Part shown: positions 34,071 to 44,564 of the stretch, in pieces
Numbering within the stretch: position 1 is the first letter of the stretch
Layout of the letters: each line of letters opens with the position of its first letter
NCBI GenBank assembly: GCA_049999805.1
Contig: JBNGIO010006232.1
Span: 1 to 64,000, forward strand
Direction of reading: 5' to 3'
Length of the DNA stretch: 64,000 bases
Origin: Folioceros fuciformis
Lineage: Eukaryota; Anthocerotophyta; Anthocerotopsida; Anthocerotales
Position numbers and translations under genes: made by a program
Notes under the pieces: generated by a model
Database searches by the model: none
The model's input: only the letters and a program-made list of their open reading frames with translations
Told to the model about the DNA's origin: nothing

Positions 34071-36085
34071 TTGTGGGCGATTGTGAGCCAGGCAAATCGT
34101 TGGAGGAATCGGCACGGGAAAATGAGGCTCGCAAGGGGGCGAGGGATTTGTGTGGAGATGGTTCCCATCGCGGAGAACAGGAAGGCAGACGGCCGGGGAT
34201 GGCCGGGGACCTGCCATGGGAAGGCGGGGCCGGGGACGGGGCCCGGGGCGGCGGCGGCGGCGGCGGCGGCTGCTGCTGCTGGTAGGAACAACCTGAGGTT
34301 TGTGTTTGTCTCCACAGTCGCCGCCGGGGTGGTGTTCGTGCTGTTTGCAAGGGTATGTCTGCTCCAGGAATCTCTGTTGACGGACAGCGAAAGGGGGCCG
34401 AAGGAGAGGGAGAAATTGCCGGGAGCTGCCCGGGTGATTCAGAGGCGGCTCACCTATGGGGCGGTGTTGTGGGAGAGGTTTAATTCCGTCGCTGTTGGGG
34501 AGGACGATGTGGCGGATTTGCGGGCTGCCAGCCCGCTGTTCAATGTGTCCGATCCGAGAGTGTTGCAGGTGGTGAAGCTGGTGAAGAAGTATACCGAGGC
34601 TTTCCAGCCTTACCCCGGGGTTCGGGAGGGCTTCGGGAGCCGGAAGCAGGGGAGGATTGAGATGCTGCGGACAGCTGCGGTGGTGACCAGTCTGATGCAG
34701 TGCTGTGTGCATGTGAGGGTAGTGGGCGGGAAGGTGTACTTTCGGTATGGGCATTTTCTGGATACTGGGTATCGGCTGAACAGGGCAAATGATTTGGTGA
34801 CCTTCCTGCAGAAAACGGTGGATGTTTATGGGTTGCAGGATTTGAAGGTGGAGCTGTTGTTCAATACTTGTGATCACCCTCTGGCTCCGTCTTCGAGCTT
34901 TCCGATGGACAGGGCCAACTATTTGGTGTGGAGTAACCATGTGGTTGATGGGTTCGTGGATGTGTTGGCTCCTGATTTTCTGGATTGGGGGGCGGATTAC
35001 ATGCCCTCGAGGGAGGAGCTGGCGAGGCAGATCCCGTGGCGGGAGAAGCAGTCAAAGGCTGTCTTTCGGGGGGCTACTACCAACTACAACATGCATTCGT
35101 CTAACTGGGGCAGCAGTGGAAGGCTCCGGCTGCACGCCATGACGGATTCCTACCCCGACCTGCTCGAGGCAAGGGTGTCCCGGTGGAGCCATCTCGCGCG
35201 GGGGCAGAGCTGGGGGATGAAGAGGGACGGGCTCAGGTTGGGGTCACGCTTGAACTTCACCGCCAAGAATGCGTACAAGTATGAGATCCTGGCTGATGGT
35301 GGGCTCGGAACTACGAGGCTTTGCGGCGTGCTGATGACCAACCGGGTGGTGGTGCGCCAGAGCTCACCCTTCTACCAGTTCTATGATCCCCTGCTCAAGC
35401 CTGGCCACCATTTCATGGAAGTGGATCACCAGTAAGTGCTCGCACCAGTTTTCACAATGCGGCGGTCCACGTGCTGTGTAGACATTGGAGAGCTTGCTGC
35501 TAGCCTTCTGCAATAGAGACATTAGAGGCTGCTGGTAGACAGGCATGTGCTGTAGAGGCTGTAGGGGCTGCCATCCATGTGCTACGGAGACGTCTTAGAG
35601 CGGTAGCCAGGCACGTATGTGCATCACCCAAGTCTGGTTTTGTGGGCTGTGGCGGAATCGCCTACTGATGCTTCTTGTGCGTTGTCTGCAGGTTCCGGAA
35701 CCTTGCCGAGACAGTAGTTTTCATGCGGGATCGCGATGCGGAGATGGAGCAGGTGGTGGAGAACGCGCACAAGGAGCTCGGGTGGGTGTGCAGCCCGGAA
35801 GGCCGGATGATGTCCTACGCGGTGCTCTTGGTGAAGTACCAGCAGATGATGGACGATGTGTCACGGATCCAGGCGCCCACCCCCGACCACATGTGCAGGA
35901 ACGGGGCAGTGCGCAGTACGTTCAAGCACCGGCAGATCATGCGGCCCGATTGCCTGAGGACGGAGCCCGATCCTGTGTTGGATGTGGCCGGCTGCCCCAC
36001 CGTCTGCGGCTATGCGGGGTCCTTGGAGAAGCACTGGTTCTGGCTTGAGGCATCCGAGCTAGCAGGCTGGGGGAATCACTCTTGA
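34071..36085 (+). CDS. GT90/CAP10-type glycosyltransferase
   Basis: Predicted single-pass secretory-pathway glycosyltransferase of the GT90 family (fungal CAP10, animal POGLUT/Rumi, plant DUF821-type proteins), thought to transfer xylose or glucose to glycans. The N-terminus is basic with an eleven-alanine tract encoded by a GCG/GGC-rich run (34241-34280), then an anchor FVFVSTVAAGVVFVLFARV. Catalytic-domain blocks in exon 1 are RANYLVWSNH, PDFLDWG, IPWREKQSKAVFRGATT (the conserved W-x-x-K-x-x-x-x-FRG block), RLRLHAMTDSYPDLLEAR, NFTAKNAYKYEILADGG and PFYQFYDPLLKPGHHF. After one intron of about 260 bp (35434-35692) the last exon has LAETVVFMRDRDAEMEQVVE and ends at TGA 36085. The start could also be an in-frame ATG at 34122. 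Family clear; substrate unknown. Confidence 0.85.
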
Positions 36086-36490
36086 TTTTGGGCGGTCTCC
36101 CATCTTGCTGGCCCGATCTGTACGCAGGGATTTGTCAAGCTCGAAGGCATGAAGCTGGGAAAGAGAAATCGACATCCGCTCGAATCTTACCCAGCCCAGG
36201 GAGGCAACCGACCGTCTGTGACCGTCGCTTGAGGATCTCTGAAACGGAATGTCTTCGGTGGAAGCGGTGATTGACGGGCGAAGCTGGAAGGTCNNNNNNN
36301 NNNNNNNNNNNNNNNNNNNNNNNNNNNNNNNNNNNNNNNNNNNNNNNNNNNNNNNNNNNNNNNNNNNNNNNNNNNNNNNNNNNNNNNNNNNNNAGGCAAC
36401 GGAGCAAGACGTGGAATTAGATTGGAAGATCATTGCGCAGACAGCGTGAGAAACGACAGTTCCCGGCTGGTCGCAATCTAGACGCCAGTT
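36086..36490. other. 3' flank of GT90 gene with assembly gap
   Basis: Includes a 100-N gap at 36294-36393. Short open frames on both sides of the gap have no recognised domain. A faint third copy of the 328-bp repeat unit described at 36491 may begin around 36449-36490. Confidence 0.45.
36294..36393. other. Assembly gap (100 N)
   Basis: Exactly 100 N, just beyond a tandem-repeat tract, where assemblers often break. Confidence 0.95.
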
Positions 36491-37143
36491 CACTTGCTCT
36501 GTCCCACTGCTTGTATGTGACGCCAAGACGAGAGGAAGGAGACAGCAGAAACGGTTTGTTCACTCAGTCGCTGCCAGACAGGTCTGATGACAACCCGCTT
36601 GTTCCTTTGACCATGAAACATAGCGGAAGTGAGATACGGAGAGAAAACTACTGTAGTTGACAATGTTTATCGCTGTGCAACATGTGTCAGCGGCACAACT
36701 ATGTGAGCCCACGAAGGAGTCAGGAGAACTCGAGGAACAGGACCTTTCTATCTGGTCACCCAATACATTTACATATTGCGTCAATTCGTCCAGGGCTGTC
36801 GGAAATGTGATTGCAGTTCACTTCTTCTGTCCCGTTGCCTGTATGTGAGATCACGACGAGAACAAGGAGACAGCAGAAACGGTTTCTTCTCCCAGTCGCT
36901 GCCAAACAGATATGGTCATAAAATGGTTGTTCCTTTGACCGTGAAACAGAATGAAACAATAGGGGAAGTGAGCTGTGGATGTAGAACTAATTTACAACGT
37001 TTAACGCTGTTCAACATGTGTCAGTCGCTCAGCTATGTAATATAACGAAGAGTCACGAGAACTCGTGAGGGACGAGATCTTTAGATCTAGTCACCAAATA
37101 TATACGTCCATACGCCCAGGGTTGTCCAGAATGTGATTCCACA
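36491..37143. repeat. Tandem duplication, period about 328 bp, including PGRL last exon
   Basis: Copy 1 (36491-36818) and copy 2 (36819-37143) align head to tail with shared blocks such as ggagacagcagaaacggttt, gttcctttgacc, aacatgtgtcag and aatgtgatt near each end. Copy 2 carries the working final exon and stop codon of the minus-strand PGRL gene plus its 3' flank; copy 1 carries a decayed copy of the same exon. Confidence 0.85.
36725..36818 (-). pseudogene. Duplicated, decayed copy of PGRL terminal exon
   Basis: Minus-strand sequence is alignable base by base with the true last exon (37053-37145): the segments AATCACATT, CCCTGG, TTGGGTGACCAGAT versus TTGGTGACTAGAT, and CGAGTTCTC are shared. 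An in-frame TGA early in the copy and small indels abolish coding. It lies downstream of the true stop codon, so it would sit in the 3' UTR or beyond. Confidence 0.75.
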
Positions 37144-38774
37144 CGCTGGAAGGCAAACATGGAGGGGACAGAAAGCTCAGTACGATGTTGAACCATTGGG
37201 GTTCTCTTACACAACGTAATACAGAAGTTACCTCTACGTTGACATGAAAGATGAGAGGATGCTCGCACACATGGCACTCGGTCTTGTGTCGAGGTTGTGC
37301 CTCCTTGGACTGGATGAAGGCGTACACCTAACGGCAAGCATGATCACCACCACCTCAGAAACTTGAGAGCACCAGTAGTTGTAGATTAGCAGATGAAGTA
37401 AGGAGGATTACGATGGAAGTCACCTCCTCTCCACAGCTGGGACAGCAACCCTTCAAAGCCAGCAGCTCCCCACGCCAAAGACCTTGCAGTGCTTTCACTG
37501 CGAGTAGCAAATTATACGAAAACAAATCATTAAGTTATTCGACAGCAGCGGAGAATGATGCTTTCAAGCACCTGGTCACACTGCCAAAGACTTGACATAC
37601 AGTGCGACATACCTGCCGCTACAGAGACCGGGATGCCAGCCATGAGGCCGAAGGCGATGGCAAAGAGCAAGTTCCCGGTCTTGACTCCGTCAGCGGCCAT
37701 GCCCATGCCGTGAGTTATGAAATGCGGTACCACTGCGGCTTGGCAAGCCTTGTTCAGCATGCACGCAGGTGGAAGGAATGTCACAGCCACACCACTTGCG
37801 AGTAAAACACCCCATATACTAACGAGCGTCCACATTTGAGAAGGATCAAACTGTTGCCCATCCCTCCAACCCCACATCACAAATTCCTCTCAGTACAAAA
37901 TCAATTCAACGTCGAAGGCAACAGCACGTCCAGGGTGCAGTCAGAGCTGAGGAATGAAGCTCTTCCTTTGAAGACTCTATTAGCTTTTACCTCAGCATCA
38001 GCATAAGCAGAGTAGGCCCGGAGGCTGCACCGCGGGTACTTCAACACAATTTTGGAGCCATGCCAACGAAGCTTCTTCTGCAAGGTAAAGGTAAAAAAAG
38101 AAAGCAACAACTTCTTAGCAGCTGAGTACTAATACCCATCAAGCGAGAAACTGCTGGCATGAAAACGAACCATACCTCCACTCTGTCAAACATGTCATCC
38201 AGGATCAAGGGCTGGCCACTGTAGTACGAATCCCTGGCCTGAAACCATCACCAAACACGTCCCTCATAATCCTCCTCTAAAATCATCCAGCACAACCTTG
38301 GGACCTGATTCCGATCGCCCCAACACCCCCAACACATACCTGCTCATACAAAGCTTCCAATCGAGACGGCTCAGCAGAGTCCAACGGCCCCACAAATATA
38401 CAAGAAGGTCCTTCGTTCACCACAGACCCCGCCCTGGCTCTACCAATCTGTCTTCCACTTCCTTCCCCCCTGCCAGTATGCCAGGTCTCCACCCTAGCAG
38501 GCCACCGCCTCACTTGCCTCACCACATCCTCCGGCCTACCCATCGCACCCGTCCCCGTGCTTGCCCAACACCCGTACGGCAGCGCACATCCTTCTGCCCT
38601 ACCCGCCCCCTTCCCATCCCACAGCCACGACGTTCTCCAGGGCCTGTCTCCAACCCCGAGGAGCTGCGCTTCCCCAACCCTAATTGAGACACACGCATTC
38701 ATCGAAGATGGACCGATCGAAGCTACCACAGATGCATGTATGATTATGTCCTTCGCATCCAAGCTGCCATTCAC
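37053..38774 (-). CDS. PGR5-like (PGRL family) thylakoid protein
   Basis: PGRL1 works with PGR5 in cyclic electron flow around photosystem I; PGRL2 is a related thylakoid protein. Minus-strand exons read: a Gly/Arg-rich N-terminus consistent with a plastid transit peptide (38380-38774), SRLEALYEQ then ARDSYYSGQPLILDDMFDRV (about 38180-38240), KLRWHGSKIVLKYPRCSLR (about 38010-38080, the PGRL P-R-C-S-L-R block), two membrane segments (SIWGVLLASGVAVTFLPP and NLLFAIAFGLMAGIPVSVAA, 37610-37850), LWRGELLALKGCCPSCGEEV (about 37435-37490), and a second cysteine pair in KTECHVCEHPLIFHVNVE (about 37230-37330). The final exon (37053-37145) ends YGRIYLVTRSKDLVPHEFS. The CPSCG and CHVC pairs form the expected metal-binding or redox site. 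The start may be an internal Met near 38693. Closer to PGRL2-like than to PGRL1 in my judgement, from the KGxCPxCGEEV and RIYLV blocks. Confidence 0.8.
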
Positions 38775-39745
38775 AGTAGAGTCCGTGCTGGTTCCGATCC
38801 GACCCGACCCAGCTCGGCCAAGCTTGCTCTTCCCGCAGCACCCAGACTGTCACGCAATCGGGGCTACGTGGCGGTATGCGTGCCGAAGTGTCCGTATCTT
38901 GGACGTTTTGTCTTAGACCTCACAACCCACCTTCTTGCGTAACTTTTACACGATCCCAGGAACCCACGAACGCAAAAACCGTTTTCCAACAGACAGACCC
39001 CTTTCAATTTTGACACACGGCGATGTATGCATGCAAGAACGACACACAGATACCAGACACGACACACAGGTACCCTTCGTCGATAGTGAGATTATGTGTG
39101 CGACGTAATCTTACTACTACTCTGAAGCACCGTGATTGCCTGTAGCACAAAGGAGATGCAAGTAGAGACTGCCACACCTTTCTTGGGCGATCTGAAATCT
39201 ATTATCCTACTGGACTTCTAGCACGAACAACATGAAACGATGAGGAGCTGCACAAGCCAATCTCACGTATTGAGAGCGTGGTTGAAGACTAAGTTGTCTG
39301 GGTGCCTGTGCATTGTTGTACATTACTTTCCAATTCTACATGCAAATGTTAGGAGGACAGTAACAAAATCCAGTGTCTCGGTGAGTACATTGCTGTGAAT
39401 CGCGTTCTATACTCTGTGAACCAGCAGAGGGTCCATGCCGTCCAATAGATCATTGATTTTGTTTGCACTCTCTGAATCTCGGGTACCTGTCATGACACAG
39501 AATGTGAGCAATGACTCTCGACGATCCCAGACAAACCTGATGTAGCGGGTCCAGAGGCCCACGTCCTGCCCTCGTTTGCAGCCAGCCGTGAACTCTATCC
39601 ACTTTTCGTGTTAATCTTGGCGTACTTTGGTTGGAGTCTGACACTGACAAGTTTCTCAGCCCGCTGCACCTGCTTAGGCCTGGGCCTTGCTTGTGCTAGG
39701 CATGAACTGGCGCCGAAATATGTCGGGAGAGACTGAACATGCGTC
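38775..39745. other. Intergenic stretch between PGRL and SRP54
   Basis: Holds the PGRL upstream region on the left and the SRP54 3' flank on the right. No coding or RNA feature recognised. Confidence 0.5.
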
Positions 39746-41236
39746 CTACTTCTCCTTACCCCCACCGAACATGCCTCCAAAATCTTTGCTCCCAATATTC
39801 TTCATCAAACTCTGCAAGCCTCCGACACCACCTATTTGCTGTAGCATTTGGGGTGGAAGCACCCGGCTCATATGTTGTGCATTCATATTCCTGGCCATGG
39901 AGCTCATATCTCCCTTCTTGGGTATTTTGAGACCTTTCATCTTACTCCAGATCTTGGCCAGCCTCATAAACTCTTCCAGCAGATCATGCACCTCCTTCAG
40001 AGTGCGTCCAGAACCTCGTGCCACTCTCATCATCCGTGAGGGCTCTGTCATTATTTTCGGATTCGTGCTATCGAGCTCTGCGTTTGTCATGGAGTCCATC
40101 ATGGTCATGTACTTCTGAATCTTACTCTGACTCTCTTTCTCCCGGCCCTTGGGCATGAGCTCAGCACTGAAACCTGGAATCATGGCCATCACCGAGCTCA
40201 GCGGGCCCATGTTCAGAATGTTCTGAAACTGCTCGTACATAATCCGTAAGGTGAAAGTTCCCTCCGTCAGCTTCTGCAACAGTTCTGGCTGCTGCTCCAT
40301 GGGCACCACTTCATGAATCTTGTCCATGAACCCAGACCAGTCTCCCATGCCGAGCAATCTCTGCACGAAAGGCTTCGGCTCAAACTGCTCGAACTCATCC
40401 ATATGCTCTCCAGTACCAAGGAAGATGATGGGGCTTTTCGTTGCTGCAACAGCACTGAGAGCACCACCTCCCTTCGCGTGCCCGTCCATCTTCGTCACGA
40501 TCACAGCCCCCACTGCAACACTCTGCTTGAAAGCTTGTGCTTGATCGAATGCAGCCTGTCCTATGCTACTGTCCATGGTGAAAATGACCAAGTCCGGTGA
40601 CACGGCCTCAGAAACTTGCCTCATTTCCTCAAACAAGGCAGCCTCCTGCTTGTGCCGTCCACTGGTATCCACAATAATCAGATCACAATTCTCCTTCTTA
40701 AACCTCTCCACGCCTTCCTGCGAAATTTTGACTGGATCAGTCTCCGTGTAGCTGCCAAAAAACGGGATCTTCGCCTTGGTTGCGTTCTGCTTCAGCTGAT
40801 CGAATGCTCCAGCCCTGAATGTATCTGCACACACCAACGCCGGTTTCCACCCTTTCTTCTGATAGTAATATGCATACTTGGTACAGGTGGTAGTCTTCCC
40901 CGCCCCCTGAAGTCCTACAAACATGATTATGTTCAGCTTCCCTTTCTTCGGCGTGAAAGCAGGCTTTCCTGGGTCCAGCATCGAGCACAGCTCGTTGAAC
41001 ACAGCCTGCTGGATGATCCGCCTCTTGTTGTGCCCTGCAGCCAGATCCTCCAAGTTCACTATTTTCTTGATGTTGTTCTGCATGGTCCTCACCATCTGGA
41101 ACTGCACATCAGCCTGCATCAACGCCCTGGTGATCTCATTCAAGCAATCTGCTAGCACCTTCTCGTCTATCACAGTAGCGTTGCTCATATGCTGCAGGGC
41201 CCGGGCAATCCGCCCACCAAGCTCTGCGAGCACCAT
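39746..41236 (-). CDS. SRP54: Signal recognition particle 54 kDa subunit (SRP54)
   Basis: Cytosolic GTPase of the signal recognition particle; binds signal sequences on ribosomes and docks them at the ER receptor. The 496-residue frame is uninterrupted, close to the usual eukaryotic length of 495-505. N domain (residues 1 to about 85) starts [14 protein letters not shown]. The G domain has G1 [13 protein letters not shown] (about residues 107-119), [16 protein letters not shown]3 DTSGRH, G4 [14 protein letters not shown] and GTGEH. The Met-rich M domain (about residues 325-496) has [16 protein letters not shown] and the RNA-binding [13 protein letters not shown]. The C-terminus is FGGGKEK. 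It is eukaryotic-type, not chloroplast cpSRP54. No introns, unlike almost every neighbour. It is divergently arranged with the Derlin gene, 325 bp between start codons. Confidence 0.97.
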   Translation of the reverse strand: MVLAELGGRIARALQHMSNATVIDEKVLADCLNEITRALMQADVQFQMVRTMQNNIKKIVNLEDLAAGHNKRRIIQQAVFNELCSMLDPGKPAFTPKKGKLNIIMFVGLQGAGKTTTCTKYAYYYQKKGWKPALVCADTFRAGAFDQLKQNATKAKIPFFGSYTETDPVKISQEGVERFKKENCDLIIVDTSGRHKQEAALFEEMRQVSEAVSPDLVIFTMDSSIGQAAFDQAQAFKQSVAVGAVIVTKMDGHAKGGGALSAVAATKSPIIFLGTGEHMDEFEQFEPKPFVQRLLGMGDWSGFMDKIHEVVPMEQQPELLQKLTEGTFTLRIMYEQFQNILNMGPLSSVMAMIPGFSAELMPKGREKESQSKIQKYMTMMDSMTNAELDSTNPKIMTEPSRMMRVARGSGRTLKEVHDLLEEFMRLAKIWSKMKGLKIPKKGDMSSMARNMNAQHMSRVLPPQMLQQIGGVGGLQSLMKNIGSKDFGGMFGGGKEK

Positions 41237-41561
41237 CTTGCCACCCCTCTCCGGCTTCTCCCGGCCTCAATCAAAATCCTGGCCCGGTTAGTTGCTTTGC
41301 ACTCACGACCCTCTTCGGTTTTCGGTCAAGCAATCTAAAGTGTTCTTCCAGGAAGCGTCCTGCGCACGGAGGGCACTCCGTCAGCCGCCTGAGAGACCCG
41401 ATTTTGCTAGACGTCTTTACGCTTTATAAGTGCGTCTTGACAGGACCCAGATGCTGTGTCTATTATTTGACTTCTAGGAGCAGTCCACACCCAGTATGTA
41501 GGGTTGAGCTGGGAATATAGCCTAGACGTTTGCGACAGGTAGATTGGAAAGGGTATTCGAG
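41237..41561. promoter_or_regulatory. Divergent (bidirectional) promoter of SRP54 and Derlin
   Basis: Only 325 bp separate the start codons of SRP54 (leftward) and Derlin (rightward); both promoters and 5' UTRs must lie here. No clear TATA box was identified. Both products serve the ER, so shared regulation is plausible but is inference. Confidence 0.5.
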
Positions 41562-43017
41562 ATGTCGTCGCCAGCTGAGTACGTTGCATGTTCTAGGCAC
41601 ATCGTCTGCGGTTGTTGTTGCGCGCTGTAAACAAATTTGGTTCTACGATAGGTGTATCTAATTCCGAGTCGTGTTGCAGCTTCTACAAGTCCCTTCCTCC
41701 AGTATGCAGGGCTTTTGGGACGATATGTGTGCTCACAACTGCGGGATACCACTTAGGATTGGTGAATCCTGCAAAATTGTCCCTTGATTGGCCGTTTATC
41801 TTATACAAGTTTCAGGTGCGTCTGCCTCCCTGTCAGGGTTTCTGACTTTCGTGTTCATTATTCGACAAAGGAGAATTTGAGTTGGTAATCGTCGTGCGTA
41901 AACAGCTGTGGAGGTTGGTGACGAATTTCTTCTGGTTGGGTCCCTTCTCCCTCTCATTTGGCTGGCATATTCTCATGATGTAAGTATGCCTTGTTGTAGC
42001 CATCTACACGGTGTCGTCTTGTTGGATCATTGCACAGCACAGAAGCAAGTCTGTGATTTTTGTAATTCGGTTTCAGAGCTTGTTCCGTGAGGATGCCTGA
42101 TCCTTGTATGACACTTTATAGATGCTGAGTTGTTATCTGATCCCATCTTCTGCTCCAGAGCTAGGTATGGTGTGCAGCTGGAACGGGGTTCGTATGCAAA
42201 GCGTACAGCAGACTTTGTTTGGATGATTATGTCATCCGTCGGAGTTCTTCTGGTACGTTGATCTGTTTCTATGAGAGTTCAACAGCGCTTTAGAGCAATT
42301 TGCTGTCGTGTGAAGGGACATGGGAGCTAAACAGTTCCATCATGCAGATCTTGCATCTTATCTCGTTCTTGGTAGGATCAACACTGTACCTTTATGCCAT
42401 GGGCAGCGTCATCGTGTTCGAAATGATGTACTTGTGGAGTAGAGAGTTCCCGACCACCAAAGTGAATTTCTTCGGACTGGTGCAGTTGCAGGTGAGCCCA
42501 TACGATGCATACTCTTACCCAGGTCGGCCTGCCACTGTTGACGAGCTTGCTGTTGAAGGCTGATATTTTGGTTCACAAGCTTGCTCGGAACTGCTGGGGC
42601 TATGGTTGCCGGCCTTTGCTCTCAATTGCTGATGTAATTCCCCTACAGGGCTTCTACTTGCCATGGGCTTTCGTGGTGGCGAACACCTTCTTCGGTGGTA
42701 GCGTTGTCGGAGACTTACTGGGCATTTTTGTGGGACACGCATACTACTTCTTGAACACCCTGTACCCCCGCCAGTCAGGAAGGCAGCTGCTCAAGACTCC
42801 CCTTTGGGTGTATCCTTTTAACACCTTTCCCATTTCCTGCCTGCATCAGTTGTGATATCGTGTTGTATGACTTTTCTGCCCGACTCCTTGACTGCATTTC
42901 AGGCACAAGCTCGTGGCCAGATGGGCCGAAGCTGGGCCACAGCATATGTCTCCTGTCCCTCCTCCAACCACATCAAGTGCCTTCACTGGTCGCAGCTACA
43001 GGCTGAATAGGGACTAG
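41562..43017 (+). CDS. DER1: Derlin-1-type ER membrane protein
   Basis: Rhomboid-like pseudoprotease of the ER that helps dislocate misfolded proteins for degradation (ERAD). Seven exons fit in phase: 41562-41578 (MSSPA), 41680-41815 (DFYKSLPPVCRAFG...YKFQ), 41906 to about 41981 (LWRLVTNFFWLGPFSLSFGW), 42159-42252 (ARYGVQLERGSYAKRTADFV), 42348-42491 (ILHLISFLVG...MMYLWSREFP), 42649-42809 (GFYLPWAFVVANTFFGGSVV...GHAYYFLNTLYP) and 42903-43017 (HKLVARWAEAGPQHMSPVPP). The conserved WR of LWRLVTNF and the hydrophobic segments of the family are present; the catalytic Ser/His dyad of rhomboids is absent, as in all Derlins. The first coding exon is only 17 bp. The C-terminal tail is Pro/Ser-rich. Complete as read. 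Confidence 0.93.
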
Positions 43018-44564
43018 CCTGAGCTACGGACTCAAGGGGACACAGATGGCGTGCTTTCTGGGTGTTTCAACATCTCGTCTGCTTCCATAGAGATACACAG
43101 CAGCCATCGTTCGTCCTTCAAGCAAAGGACTTTGGCATGTAGGTTAAAGTGTCTTGCCATGCCGTTGATGTGTTTGTGGCTCTGTGTTCTAGCAGTATTG
43201 ACGCAAAGAGCTTGAAAGGACTAGCTTTATGCTGGCTGTGTGCCTATCTTGAACAGAAAGGAAAGACTTTGTCAACCCATATCATTGTTAGATAAATAAA
43301 CCACACCAGATCCTTTTGTCGGAGATTGCTACACGCACCTCATAGGCCGTGGGCAGTCTCTGTCGAGTTTCAGATTTCTTTGCGATTCCCACAGAGTGGA
43401 GGGACAGCTCTCGGTACAAAAGCCCCAACAAAGGCTTCTTCGTTTCGGGCGGGTACTACACGTAAGGGGAGTTATTAACCAGAGTTAGGGTTTTTGAGCG
43501 TGCGGGGTTAGGGTTTGGACGCTGTGTAAGAGGACGTTCAGAACTCCTGGGAGAGTTTACTTCGAGGCGAAGTTACCGTTCTGGCAGCGCCAAGAGGGAC
43601 GCTTGTGCATGTCTTGTTCCTGCTGCAGCCAACGAGCTCGACGTGGGCAGGGTTTGGTGAGGCTGGGCTGTCGGTGGGAGGAAGGAAGGATCTGTGTGAG
43701 AGCGGCGAAGGCAAGGGAGGCCGCCGCCGCGAAATGAGGTAGATGATAGAGTGGGTGAGAAGAGAATCTGCTGTCTTGAGCAGCGTTGTGCAGAGAAGAG
43801 AGGAGAGCAGAGGGACAGAGATAGCAGAGGGGGAAGGCGGATAGTGTCGTGTGCTGGCTGCATCGAGGCGGTGTGAAGAGGAGAGAGGTAGTCAAGGTAA
43901 AGAGGCTGCCGGAGCCGTTCACCACCACTCATCACTCTTGACATCCACCCCATGTGCATGTATGTAGGCGTGGCGCTTGGAACAAGCAGAGGAGCCTAGC
44001 AGCGAGTCAGAGAGGGAGGGAGAGGAGAGGTTGAGAGTGGGAGGTAGAGGGAGCGAGGGTGTGGCTTTTGGGATAAAGGAGCGTGAGGCACAAAGGAGGG
44101 AGGGAGCGAGCGCATGTGTTTGGAAACGAGGGAGGGAGCGCACGTAATTTGCGTAAGGTGCTTCAGAAGAGAGGGCCGCAGTGGGATTATGTCCTTTGTT
44201 AATGTGTGGATATCTGAGGAGCTTCTTGGAGCAACGGAGGGAGCGATGGAGCTTCTTTTGGGGCATCGGACGGACCAAAGATGTCTTTCTTGGTTTGCCT
44301 CGTAGAATCCCGCTCCTAGCTCAGCTCTGTGCTAATGAATGAGAAGCCCCAGGGTTTGCTTTCGGGATTGTCCTTTCTCCTCCTGGCCAGCACACCAAGC
44401 CGGCTGCTGCTAATGTTGCTGCTGGTGCTTCTGTCTGAGTAGGTGGGTTGGGTCTGAGAAAGAGAGATTTTTTGTTGTTGGTCTGGACTTTCTGACTCGT
44501 TCATCTTTCTGTCGTGTTCAAAGGGTGGTGCGCAGGGGAGAGTGCGTCTGCGTAAGTTGTAATC
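43018..44564. other. Derlin 3' flank and SR-gene promoter/5' UTR, with telobox motifs
   Basis: Contains purine/pyrimidine-rich stretches (43660-44120) and two plant telobox-like motifs, gttagggttttt at about 43484-43496 and gttagggtttgg at about 43507-43518. Teloboxes are common upstream of plant RNA-processing and translation genes, which suits the SR gene starting at 44565. Minus-strand open frames here are compositional. Confidence 0.5.

Noticed and set aside
34241-34280. GCG/GGC run suspected as a separate microsatellite insertion
   Set aside because: It lies in frame within the GT90 N-terminus and encodes alanines, so it is treated as part of the coding sequence.
33894-34940. 348-codon minus-strand frame opposite the GT90 gene
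   Set aside because: It is the antisense shadow of a GC-rich real exon; His/Pro/Arg-rich composition without a domain.
43557-44278. Minus-strand frames upstream of the SR gene
   Set aside because: Purine-rich tracts read as Ser/Leu/Pro-rich peptides; no domain and no splice support.
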